A stretch of DNA of 64,000 nt from Flavobacteriia bacterium (GTDB taxonomy: Bacteria; Bacteroidota; Bacteroidia; Flavobacteriales_D; Crocinitomicaceae): contig CANHQP010000014.1 of the NCBI GenBank assembly GCA_947462925.1, positions 1 through 64,000 of the forward strand, written 5' to 3'. A program made the translations under genes and the position numbers. Numbering within the stretch: position 1 is the first letter of the stretch; every line of letters starts with the position of its first letter. The notes below the pieces were generated by a model. That model ran no database searches and had not been told where the DNA came from. It worked only from the letters and a program-made list of their open reading frames with translations. Shown here in pieces: positions 24,579 to 32,091 of this stretch.

Positions 24579-24612
24579 AAAAAAATACCTTGAAGTAAAG
24601 ACTTCAAGGTAT
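24579..24612 (-). terminator. Strong intrinsic terminator of the bicarbonate-transport operon
   Basis: ATACCTTGAAGT and ACTTCAAGGTAT form a perfect 12-bp stem with a 4-nt loop. On the minus strand it is followed by six T. It ends the long leftward operon whose last gene stops at 24739. A 7-bp inverted repeat (GAATCAA/TTGATTC, 24614-24642) lies just before it. Confidence 0.9.
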
Positions 24613-24738
24613 CGAATCAACATTCATCAGCAGTATTGATTCAGGATTTTTATTTTTTAAGTTTGAAATTTAGCACATTGGTTTTGAGCACGAATAGAAG
24701 GTTTTGGTTTTTCTCTATTAAAAAATATGATATTTGAA

Positions 24739-25581
24739 TTATGGATTACAAATTTGGCAAAACATTGGATTTTCAAATTTTATTTTTCGGGGGAAGTATT
24801 CTTTTGTTTCATGTAAACAGTGTTTGCAATGATAGAGGTAAAATAAAGTTGAATCTGTTGGTAGGTTGCAATTTTCACATGGTAAACCTTTCTGCGCTGA
24901 AATAATTGAAAATCCTGGCATCAGACATTTGGGGCATGCATTCAAAATTTTTGACACCAACTTTTCAGCGGTATTTTCAATGTTTTTCATTCTTGTGGGA
25001 TTGTACATCGCTCTCATATCAGTTTCGACATAAACTTTTTCGAACTTCTTAGTCATTAACTTGTATTCCGAAACTAACTTTTCCCAATTGTTAATTCCTT
25101 TGACAATTTTTTGGTTATCATTTTGTTCATTTCTTAAAATCACAGCATGATTTGGAAAATCAATTTCCTTGCAAAAGTCTTTGAGTGCGCGCGTAGAATG
25201 AATATATTGCCCGTTAAAATTCGTCTCTGTTGATAGTTCCCTAGCAATGATTTCAAGGTCATTTTTTTTGTCAATGAAGATTAAAATTTCCTCATTTGCT
25301 TTTGCAAAGAAAATTGAAGGATGAGAACCAAAAGATCCTTCACTTGCTATTCCCAAATCAGAATTGTTTTTTTCCATTGCCGCCATGCACTTTTTGCGTA
25401 CGGTTGTAATTGGGTCATCAACTCTTTCTATTTCACCTGTGAAAGTCCCCAAAACATCTGTATCGAATGATTTATCAACAAAACATTTTACACCCAATTT
25501 TTTTTCAAAAATCGGCGCAATTACTTTTTCTTTTGCATGTTTTGTTGCAATAATGAGACTCCTATTTTTAAATAAATTCAT
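24739..25581 (-). CDS. DUF6671 family zinc-binding protein
   Basis: A 280-residue soluble protein that I assign to DUF6671, a family without known function. The N-terminal two thirds form an alpha/beta domain (RSLIIATKHAKEKVIAPIFE, LGIASEGSFGSHPSIFF). The C-terminal third carries four CxxC pairs (CPKC, CENC, CKHC, CQIC), so two structural zinc sites of the ribbon type are expected. The phrase ETDMRAMYNPTRM is strikingly polar and may be an active or binding site. The gene starts one base after the CutA-like gene and is the last of the operon containing the SbtA transporter. A role in inorganic-carbon signalling is inferred from linkage only. Confidence 0.75.
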   Translation of the reverse strand: MNLFKNRSLIIATKHAKEKVIAPIFEKKLGVKCFVDKSFDTDVLGTFTGEIERVDDPITTVRKKCMAAMEKNNSDLGIASEGSFGSHPSIFFAKANEEILIFIDKKNDLEIIARELSTETNFNGQYIHSTRALKDFCKEIDFPNHAVILRNEQNDNQKIVKGINNWEKLVSEYKLMTKKFEKVYVETDMRAMYNPTRMKNIENTAEKLVSKILNACPKCLMPGFSIISAQKGLPCENCNLPTDSTLFYLYHCKHCLHETKEYFPRKIKFENPMFCQICNP

Positions 25582-25582
25582 C

Positions 25583-25894
25583 TTACGTTTTGATAGTACG
25601 ATTTCGTATCATTTGATCAAATGAACTATTAGATTGAATGATTGGCAAAGAGTAGATTGGAATTTCTTCTCCATATTTTTGTCTCACTAAAAGTTCTACC
25701 TGTGGAAAAAGCATTGATTTGGTCTGACAGGTGATTACGGTATTTATAGTTTGGACAACACCCTCACTTTCTTTCTTGTAAGAAATATTATCCTTATCAA
25801 TAGATGCGTTTGCAATTAATCCTTGTTCTAGAAGTTCATTTACAAGTTCTTTTGCAGGATGATTTTCTTTTAAATAGATGACGATATTAACCAT
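25583..25894 (-). CDS. CutA/PII-like fold protein beside SbtA
   Basis: A 103-residue protein resembling the CutA/PII superfamily, which forms trimers and often senses nucleotides or ions. Family-like phrases are VIYLKENHPAKELVNELLEQ, ITCQTKSMLFPQVELLVRQK and EEIPIYSLPI; the final conserved Trp region of CutA is replaced (FDQMIRN). It has no long PII T-loop. In cyanobacteria SbtA is paired with SbtB, a PII-like regulator, so this protein may be the functional analogue for the SbtA homologue three genes upstream. That is inference from fold and linkage. The CutA-type fold assignment is moderately confident. Confidence 0.68.
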   Translation of the reverse strand: MVNIVIYLKENHPAKELVNELLEQGLIANASIDKDNISYKKESEGVVQTINTVITCQTKSMLFPQVELLVRQKYGEEIPIYSLPIIQSNSSFDQMIRNRTIKT

Positions 25895-25904
25895 GGCTGT
25901 TTTT

Positions 25905-26186
25905 TTATTTATTGGTAAATTCTATTTCAATTGAACTGAAAACTTTCAAATTAAAATTGTTTTTTTCAGCAAAATCAATAATCTTTAGCAATTTTTTATT
26001 GCTTTCATGCAGTTCTTCTAGCCTTTTTTTTGAGCGTTCGATATTTTCACCATTTCTTTCTTCAAGGCTAAAGATTTCCAAGTTATGGAAGTTGATTTTG
26101 TTGCGAATAATCGTAATCAAGACATCGTTTGCTTCCGATGGAGTAAAAATATTATCAATTAAATTGATTGAGTGTTGCGTTTCCAT
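25905..26186 (-). CDS. Small coiled-coil protein, paralogue B of SbtA operon
   Basis: A 93-residue soluble protein I do not recognise. It has a short N-terminal beta/helix segment (SINLIDNIFTPSEANDVLIT) and a charged coiled coil in the middle (ERSKKRLEELHESNKKLLKI). It aligns along its length with the 80-residue product of the gene just upstream: both have LI/LL-x-x-x-F, a hydrophobic helix, a KI-x-FH motif and an ERxGE-like turn before the coiled coil. It has no signal peptide or membrane segment. It lies one base after that paralogue and 10 nt before the CutA-like gene. It may form a hetero-oligomer with its sister protein; function unknown. Confidence 0.65.
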   Translation of the reverse strand: METQHSINLIDNIFTPSEANDVLITIIRNKINFHNLEIFSLEERNGENIERSKKRLEELHESNKKLLKIIDFAEKNNFNLKVFSSIEIEFTNK

Positions 26187-26187
26187 G

Positions 26188-26430
26188 TTAGTCTAAGTTT
26201 ATTTCACAATTAAGATTTACATTTTCTTTTCGTTTTTCTATAAATAGTCGTGCTTCAAATAATTCTTTTTGAAGGTTTTTGATTCTATTCTCCCGCATTT
26301 TTATTTCTTCTTCGCCACTTATTTCATTGATTTTTTGTTCGTGAAATTGGATTTTAACTTGAATTAATTTGGTTAAAATCTCAATGGTTTCTTTCTCGCT
26401 AAAATTTCCGTTTAATAATTGAATTTTCAT
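26188..26430 (-). CDS. Small coiled-coil protein, paralogue A of SbtA operon
   Basis: An 80-residue soluble protein I do not recognise by name. It opens MKIQLLNGNFSEKETIEIL, contains the KIQFHEQKI motif shared with the next gene, and continues into a highly charged coiled coil (MRENRIKNLQKELFEARLFI). It has no cysteines in the core and no signal peptide. It begins 30 nt after the SbtA gene stop, and its own stop is one base from the start of paralogue B, so co-expression is nearly certain. The position between the transporter and the CutA/PII-like protein suggests an accessory or regulatory subunit, which is inference. Confidence 0.65.
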   Translation of the reverse strand: MKIQLLNGNFSEKETIEILTKLIQVKIQFHEQKINEISGEEEIKMRENRIKNLQKELFEARLFIEKRKENVNLNCEINLD

Positions 26431-26460
26431 GTTTTTAGGTTTTAATAATTAAAAATTACT

Positions 26461-27423
26461 TTATGTATTTTGAACAATCAAGAAATACAAAGGCATTCCG
26501 ACTGTAATGTTTATAGGGAATGTAACTGCCAGTGCCATTGGTAAAAATAGTCCAGGATTGGCTTTAGGAACTGTTATTTTCATTGCGGCTGGAACTGCAA
26601 TGTATGAAGCGCTTGCAGCAAGAATTGCAAAGATGAATCGATTGGCAACATCATGAGTTACAAATGAACTGAGTAAGGCAAATAAAGAACCATTTACCAA
26701 AGGAATAAGTAAAGCAAATAGAAAAGGAAACCATCCGAAAGAGAAAAAAGATTTTAATTTTCGTCCACTTGTAATACCCATGTCAAGTAGAAAAATGGCT
26801 AAAAAACCTTTGAATAAGTCGTTTGTAAAAGGTTTAATTCCTTCAGCTTGTTTGGCGCTTGCCAGAAAGCCAATTACCAAACTACCAAGTATTAGTAGTA
26901 CGCTACCATTTGTAAATGAATGTTTTAAAACTTCCCTCTTTTTTATTTGATTTGTCTCTTCTTTGTTATTTAGTGAAATCAAAATCAAACCAATAATGAT
27001 TGCAGGCGATTCCATCAAAGCCATGATAGCGACCATGTGTCCATGAAGTGCCATCTGTTGGGATTCTAAATAGGATGCAGCTGTCACAAAAGTTACTGCA
27101 CTAACCGAACCATATGCTGCAGCGATTGCTCCCGAGTCAAAAACACTTAATTTTCGACGCAGAACAAAAAAGGTGTAAAGTGGTATTAAAATAGAAATAC
27201 TGATTCCAAAAAGCATGGACCAAGCAATTTCTGTCGTAAATTTTTCATGAGATAATTCTTGACCTCCTTTGAATCCGATGGCGAAAAGCAAATACAGCGA
27301 AATGAATTTGGATGAATTTGCTGGTATTTCAAGGTCACTTTTAAGCACCACGGCTATAATTCCCAAGACAAAAAACAGTAATGCTGGATTGGTTAAATTT
27401 TCTATTAACAAGTTTAAATTCAT
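26461..27423 (-). CDS. sbtA: SbtA-family sodium-dependent bicarbonate transporter
   Basis: A 320-residue inner-membrane permease with about ten hydrophobic segments in two inverted repeats, matching the SbtA/DUF897 family. Signature phrases are LLFAIGFKGGQELSHEKF in the first half, AAYGSVSAVTFVTAASYL, IMALMESPAIIIGLILI, and LLDMGITSGRKL in the second half. Characterised cyanobacterial SbtA imports HCO3- with Na+. The gene starts 6 nt after the dihydroorotase stop and is followed by two small proteins, a CutA/PII-like protein and DUF6671 in one operon. Bicarbonate as the substrate in this heterotroph is inferred from family. Confidence 0.88.
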   Translation of the reverse strand: MNLNLLIENLTNPALLFFVLGIIAVVLKSDLEIPANSSKFISLYLLFAIGFKGGQELSHEKFTTEIAWSMLFGISISILIPLYTFFVLRRKLSVFDSGAIAAAYGSVSAVTFVTAASYLESQQMALHGHMVAIMALMESPAIIIGLILISLNNKEETNQIKKREVLKHSFTNGSVLLILGSLVIGFLASAKQAEGIKPFTNDLFKGFLAIFLLDMGITSGRKLKSFFSFGWFPFLFALLIPLVNGSLFALLSSFVTHDVANRFIFAILAASASYIAVPAAMKITVPKANPGLFLPMALAVTFPINITVGMPLYFLIVQNT

Positions 27424-27429
27424 AATTTC

Positions 27430-28785
27430 TTATCTAATTTTTGAAAATATTAGTCTCATGCCATTTGTGGTTTCATTGAATTCGCCCTTATTAAAGACCA
27501 AATTTCCATTGACGAAAGTTTGGATTATTTTACTCTTGAATTCATAATTTTCAAATGGAGACCAATTGCATTTATATAGTATATTATTAGGTTGTACCTT
27601 CCAATTTTGATTCAAGTCTACTAAAACCAAATCTGCGAAATATCCTTCTCGAATATAACCTCTATTGTTTAGGCGGTAAATTTCAGCAACATGATGACTG
27701 GTTTTTTCAACTATCTTCTCAAGACTAATTTTTCCTTGATGAAATAAATCAAACATGGCTGGCAAAGCATGTTGAACAAGTGGACCGCCAGATAAACTTT
27801 CGAAATAATTTCCCGATTTTTCTGAAACTGTATGGGGTGCATGGTCAGTGGCAATGATGTCTAATTTGTTGTTGTTTAAATATTTAATCAATCCTTCCTG
27901 GTCTTTTTCATATTTGACAGCAGGATTCCATTTGATTTTACTGCCTAGATTTTCGTAATCTTTGTCAGTGAACCACAAATGGTGAATACATGCTTCTGCT
28001 GTAATTCTTTTTTGCTCAATAGGTAATACATTCTCAAATAAGGCTGCCTCAGCTGCCGTAGATATATGCAAGAAATGCACGCGGTTATTGTGCTTTTTAG
28101 CAATGGCTAAAACCCTTTCAGTTGCTTTAACGCAAGCCTCCTCGCTTCTGATTAATGGATGATATTTTGCAGGGATTTCATTTCCAAAAATTTCCTTGTA
28201 TTTATTGAGATTTCTACTAATGGTGGCATCATCTTCGCAATGAAGTGCAATCAATGTCTCTGATTTAGCAAAAAGTTGTTCCAAAAATTCTGGATAATTT
28301 GCTAAAATACCTTCATCGCTATTGAAATAAAGTCCATCATCACTTATTCCGCATACATTTTCCGTATCTGTCTTTAATGCTTCCTCCAAGTTGTCTTTAT
28401 TCACACCCATGAAAAATGAAAAATTAGCCAATGAACTATTTTTCGCAATCGTGAATTTCTCTTCTAGTAATTCCTGCGTCAATGTGTTAGGAAAAGTGTT
28501 GGGCATTTCCATGAATGAAGTAATTCCTCCAGCAATTGCAGCTTTAGATTCAGAATAGATAGTACCTTTTCTTGCAAATCCTGGTTCTCTGAAATGAACT
28601 TGATCATCAATCATTCCCGGAATTAAATGTAAACCTTCTGCGTTGATTTCTCTGTACTTCAGCTGTTTTGGGAGAGAGATTTGCTTTTCGATTTTTTCAA
28701 TTTTTTCCCCGTCCAATAAAACATCTGAAAAATAAATTTTTCCTTCGTTTACAATTGTTGCATTTCTTATAATCGTCTTCATCAT
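27430..28785 (-). CDS. pyrC: Dihydroorotase
   Basis: A 451-residue amidohydrolase of the class I dihydroorotase/allantoinase group. It interconverts N-carbamoyl-aspartate and dihydroorotate in pyrimidine synthesis. The metal-site motif DQVHFREPG lies near residue 60. Further ligands appear in IALHCED and VHFLHIS, and the late catalytic Asp lies in IIATDHAPH. The substrate-arginine region LSGGPLVQHALPAMFD favours dihydroorotase over allantoinase. The ATG directly follows the stop of the Sua5 gene without a spacer. Its pathway substrate is built from carbamoyl phosphate, which consumes bicarbonate, so the link to the adjoining SbtA gene may be functional. Confidence 0.93.
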   Translation of the reverse strand: MMKTIIRNATIVNEGKIYFSDVLLDGEKIEKIEKQISLPKQLKYREINAEGLHLIPGMIDDQVHFREPGFARKGTIYSESKAAIAGGITSFMEMPNTFPNTLTQELLEEKFTIAKNSSLANFSFFMGVNKDNLEEALKTDTENVCGISDDGLYFNSDEGILANYPEFLEQLFAKSETLIALHCEDDATISRNLNKYKEIFGNEIPAKYHPLIRSEEACVKATERVLAIAKKHNNRVHFLHISTAAEAALFENVLPIEQKRITAEACIHHLWFTDKDYENLGSKIKWNPAVKYEKDQEGLIKYLNNNKLDIIATDHAPHTVSEKSGNYFESLSGGPLVQHALPAMFDLFHQGKISLEKIVEKTSHHVAEIYRLNNRGYIREGYFADLVLVDLNQNWKVQPNNILYKCNWSPFENYEFKSKIIQTFVNGNLVFNKGEFNETTNGMRLIFSKIR

Positions 28786-29736
28786 TTATTTAGAAATTGC
28801 TCTTGTTAATCTGTCATTGATTGTTTTTCCAAGACCTTCGTTTGGCATTTTTTCCGCAATTATTAGGTCCAAATCATGTAAATCTAGCGTATGAAGTGCT
28901 TGGTAAAAATTACTTGCGGCTTCTTTTATATTTTTACTTTTACTAAGTGTTTCAATTTTAAAGGCTTGATTTTCTTTAACTTCATTTCCAAATTGTAGAA
29001 CGCCTAATTTTTGATCTTGGAATTTTAAAATTTCTGATTTCAAATCAGTTGTCAGAATTATTTTAGTCCTAGGAGAATAGTGTTTGGATAGCATGCCTGG
29101 GGCATCAGGTTTGCTGTTTTCATTGTTTTGAATTTGAACTTTTCCAACCACTTTTTCAATTTCTTCGATGGATATTGCCCCCAATCGGTAAAGAATAACC
29201 TTTTCGTTTTCGAATCCAAGTATAGTCGATTCTAAGCCTAATTGACACGGGCCACCATCTAAGATTGCTAGATTTTGTCCAAAGTTCTTTACAACATGTT
29301 CAGGAAGTGTAGGACTAATGGATTGAAAAGTATTTGCGCTGGGTGCTGCAAGCGGGAAATCAAGATTTTGCAGTAAGCGCAAAGTAAGTTTATGATTTGG
29401 TACTCTAATCCCTACGGTTTTCTTTCCGCTTGTTATTAGATCTGATATTTCAGATTTCTTTTTTAAAACCAAAGTTAAAGGTCCAGGCCAAAATGTTTCA
29501 GCTAATTTCATGGCATCTACAGGGATGTCATCAGCAATTTGAGTCAAATAATCAATCGACTTAATGTGCACAATCAGCGGATTAAAAAATGGTCTTTTTT
29601 TGAGTTCGAAGATTTTTTTTATTGCTTTTTCACTGAAAATATTCGCCGCAAGCCCATAAACTGTTTCAGTTGGAATGGCCACGATATCTTCTCTTTCGAG
29701 TATTTCTTGTGCTATTTTTACGTCTTCGATGAGCAT
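28786..29736 (-). CDS. L-threonylcarbamoyladenylate synthase (Sua5/YciO family)
   Basis: A 316-residue enzyme that makes threonylcarbamoyl-AMP from threonine, ATP and bicarbonate, the first step of the universal tRNA t6A37 modification. The YrdC domain (about 5-200) is marked by VAIPTETVYGLAANIFS, the KKRPFFNPLIVHI lysine/arginine cluster and SANTFQSISPT. The length and the C-terminal region (PGMLSKHYSPRTKI, then a Rossmann-like domain to residue 316) identify the long Sua5 type rather than short TsaC. It is immediately followed by dihydroorotase. It is another bicarbonate-consuming enzyme in this operon. Confidence 0.93.
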   Translation of the reverse strand: MLIEDVKIAQEILEREDIVAIPTETVYGLAANIFSEKAIKKIFELKKRPFFNPLIVHIKSIDYLTQIADDIPVDAMKLAETFWPGPLTLVLKKKSEISDLITSGKKTVGIRVPNHKLTLRLLQNLDFPLAAPSANTFQSISPTLPEHVVKNFGQNLAILDGGPCQLGLESTILGFENEKVILYRLGAISIEEIEKVVGKVQIQNNENSKPDAPGMLSKHYSPRTKIILTTDLKSEILKFQDQKLGVLQFGNEVKENQAFKIETLSKSKNIKEAASNFYQALHTLDLHDLDLIIAEKMPNEGLGKTINDRLTRAISK

Positions 29737-29776
29737 GGTTCACAATTTTATTGGCAGGACCTTTAACTTGTCAGAA

Positions 29777-31213
29777 TTATTGACCTTGACCTAAAGAAAA
29801 TGCTGGTTTACCATCAAATGCATATAAGTTTTCTGTTTTGATAACATCAATTTTATATGTAAAAGCATTTTGCAACAATTTGATGATGTCTTCATTTGAA
29901 ATATTTATTCCATTGCTTGATTTGAATCTACATCTCCAATGATCAGTGCAAAATGTTTCTTCAAAACCAGCTGGCCAAACTTTGATACCTCGATTAGTAA
30001 TCATTGTAAGTTCTAATTTTACACTGTTAATTAAATGCATGATTTCAGCCAATTCATCAGGATTATTACCAGACCAATGCACAAATAAGTCAACTCCTAA
30101 AAGTGATTTTTCTGCAGCGGGTTTTCTTTTGTATTTCGGTAAATTTAATGCAGCTCCATTTGAATAATTTACAGCATTCAGTTTAGCAGGTTTGTTACCC
30201 AAATTGGCAATAACTGCGTTTGCAAATTCTTTTGTTCCTACTTTTTGAGTGCTAATTCCCTCTTTAAAAACATCATAAGTATGTGTTCCATCTTCAATAG
30301 TTTTGAGCCAAGCATTTTGAATTTTTTCAGCAACGGTATTTTGTCCGATATGATTCAACATTAGTATCGCACCCTGAATTAATCCTGATGGATTTGCCAT
30401 GTTTTGTCCTGCTCTTCTAGGTGCAGAACCATGAATTGCTTCAAACATTGCGCAACTTTCACCAATATTGGCTGAACCTGCCAATCCTACCGAACCAGCA
30501 ATTTGAGCTGCAATATCAGAAAGAACGTCTCCGTATAAATTCAAAGTAACAATTACATCAAAAACTTCTGGTGTATCGGCCATTTTTGCTGCACCTATAT
30601 CAATGATCCAATGCTCGTTTTCAATTGTTGGATATTCTTTGGCAATTTCATCAAAAACTTGGTGGAAAAGTCCATCAGATTGCTTCATGATATTATCTTT
30701 GGTGAAACAAGTCACCTTTTTTCTTCCATATTGTTTGGCATATTCGAAAGCATAACGAATGATTTTTTCGCAACCAGGACGACTAATGATTTTCAGACAC
30801 TGAACTACTTCATCCGTTTGTTGGTGCTCAATTCCAGCATATAAATCTTCTTCGTTTTCTCTGATGATGACGATGTCCATTTTTGGATGTTTGGTAGAAA
30901 CAAATGGGTCGTAACTTACGCATGGTCTAACATTTGAATACAATCCCAAGAATTTTCTTGTTGTCACATTCAAACTTTTATAACCTCCACCTTGAGGAGT
31001 TGTGATTGGTGCTTTCAAGAAAACTTTATTTTTTCTAATGGTCTCCCAAGATTCATCTGCGATACCAGAAGTATTACCTGATAAGTACACTTTTTCACCC
31101 ACTTCAATTTCATCGATTTCTATTTCAGCGCCCGCTGCTTTTAAAATTTCTAAGGTTGCATCCATGATTTCTGGACCAATTCCATCACCTTTTGCTACTG
31201 TAATTCTTGTCAT
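29777..31213 (-). CDS. icd: NADP-dependent isocitrate dehydrogenase (long, Thermus-like type)
   Basis: A 478-residue beta-decarboxylating dehydrogenase of the citric-acid cycle that converts isocitrate to 2-oxoglutarate and CO2. It opens with AKGDGIGPEIMDATLEIL, has the substrate loop IIRENEEDLYAGIEH, the metal-site phrase NLYGDVLSDIAAQIAGSVGL and the nucleotide loop EAIHGSAPRRAGQNMANPSG. A C-terminal extension of about 140 residues (from about 335) follows the catalytic core, as in the Thermus thermophilus enzyme and its Bacteroidota relatives. It lies 29 nt after the SPFH gene and 40 nt before Sua5. NADP preference is inferred from the subfamily. Confidence 0.92.
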   Translation of the reverse strand: MTRITVAKGDGIGPEIMDATLEILKAAGAEIEIDEIEVGEKVYLSGNTSGIADESWETIRKNKVFLKAPITTPQGGGYKSLNVTTRKFLGLYSNVRPCVSYDPFVSTKHPKMDIVIIRENEEDLYAGIEHQQTDEVVQCLKIISRPGCEKIIRYAFEYAKQYGRKKVTCFTKDNIMKQSDGLFHQVFDEIAKEYPTIENEHWIIDIGAAKMADTPEVFDVIVTLNLYGDVLSDIAAQIAGSVGLAGSANIGESCAMFEAIHGSAPRRAGQNMANPSGLIQGAILMLNHIGQNTVAEKIQNAWLKTIEDGTHTYDVFKEGISTQKVGTKEFANAVIANLGNKPAKLNAVNYSNGAALNLPKYKRKPAAEKSLLGVDLFVHWSGNNPDELAEIMHLINSVKLELTMITNRGIKVWPAGFEETFCTDHWRCRFKSSNGINISNEDIIKLLQNAFTYKIDVIKTENLYAFDGKPAFSLGQGQ

Positions 31214-31242
31214 TTTTACCTAATTTATAATTTACATTGATT

Positions 31243-32010
31243 TTATTTATTGTCAATTAAAAAGGGAGTTTTCCCATTTGTCACAATTACTTTAGAGTTT
31301 GGAGATTTTGAAAGTTCAGAAAAAGCTTCAATACTTCTAATTTGTATAATTTGCTCCGTTAAACCTTCAGAAAGAATTATTTGTGCATCTCTAGTACCCT
31401 TTGCTTCGATGATTATTCTTTCAGCCTCAAGTTTTGCTCTTTGTAAAACAAATTCCATCCGCATTGCATCTTGTTCTGCTTGAAGCTTCTGCTCAATTGA
31501 ACTCGCTAAACCTGCAGGTAATTGAATGCTTTTCATCAAAACAGACTCAACAATAATACCTTGGTCTTGAAGTATGTCTGCCATTTTCACTTGTATTGCT
31601 TTCTCAATATCAGCCCTCATTCCTGAATGCATGTCTTTTGCATAAAATTTGGAACAAACATCAGCCGATGCAGATCTAAAAACATTGGAAATAATTGGTT
31701 CAAAATCTAGACCTAGGTTATTGATTAAATCAGGTACTTTATTTTTTTCTAATCGATACAAAATGGAAATTTGTGATGTAATGCTCAAACCTTCTTTGCT
31801 CGGTAGACTGAGAGAAAGTTCTAAATTGTTGGTTCTAATTGAAGCAATTAAAACTTTACTGACAAAAGGATTGTAAACAATACTACCTTGAGTCTTTACA
31901 TTTTTTGATAATTTCCCTAGCGTTTGCTTAATGCCAACCTCTCCCGGTCTAACAACAGCACATCCAGCTAAGATTAGAAGTGGACTGATGTAAATTACTA
32001 AGTTTTTCAT
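31243..32010 (-). CDS. SPFH/prohibitin-domain lipoprotein
   Basis: A 255-residue membrane-anchored SPFH (prohibitin/stomatin-like) protein. I start at 32010, which gives the lipoprotein signal MKNLVIYISPLLILAGC with a clear lipobox (LAGC); the frame extends 6 codons upstream. The SPFH domain covers about residues 20-170 (PGEVGIKQTLGKLSKNV, ISILYRL, DILQDQGIIVESVLMKSIQL). A helical region with coiled-coil character follows (EQKLQAEQDAMRMEFVLQRA, KLEAERIIIEAKG). Such proteins form ring-like membrane scaffolds. Lipid anchoring instead of a transmembrane helix implies a periplasmic location. It is the first gene of the long operon. Confidence 0.85.
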   Translation of the reverse strand: MKNLVIYISPLLILAGCAVVRPGEVGIKQTLGKLSKNVKTQGSIVYNPFVSKVLIASIRTNNLELSLSLPSKEGLSITSQISILYRLEKNKVPDLINNLGLDFEPIISNVFRSASADVCSKFYAKDMHSGMRADIEKAIQVKMADILQDQGIIVESVLMKSIQLPAGLASSIEQKLQAEQDAMRMEFVLQRAKLEAERIIIEAKGTRDAQIILSEGLTEQIIQIRSIEAFSELSKSPNSKVIVTNGKTPFLIDNK

Positions 32011-32059
32011 GATAAATTTTTTGTACAAAGATTGTGACTATTAATTATATATTTTTATT

Positions 32060-32067
32060 TATATTTG
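32060..32067 (+). promoter_or_regulatory. -7 promoter box (TATATTTG) of the LysR gene
   Basis: TATATTTG matches TAnnTTTG 24 nt before the LysR ATG at 32092. The start of an inverted repeat at 32066-32079 overlaps it by 2 bp, which would allow autorepression. Confidence 0.45.
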
Positions 32068-32079
32068 TTATGAATAACA
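32066..32079. promoter_or_regulatory. Candidate LysR operator
   Basis: TGTTAT and ATAACA form a perfect 6-bp inverted repeat separated by GA, in the 81-bp region between the divergent LysR and SPFH genes. LysR regulators commonly bind such T-N11-A palindromes within their divergent promoter. Binding by this protein is inferred from position. Confidence 0.5.
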
Positions 32080-32091
32080 TTAAAATTATTT

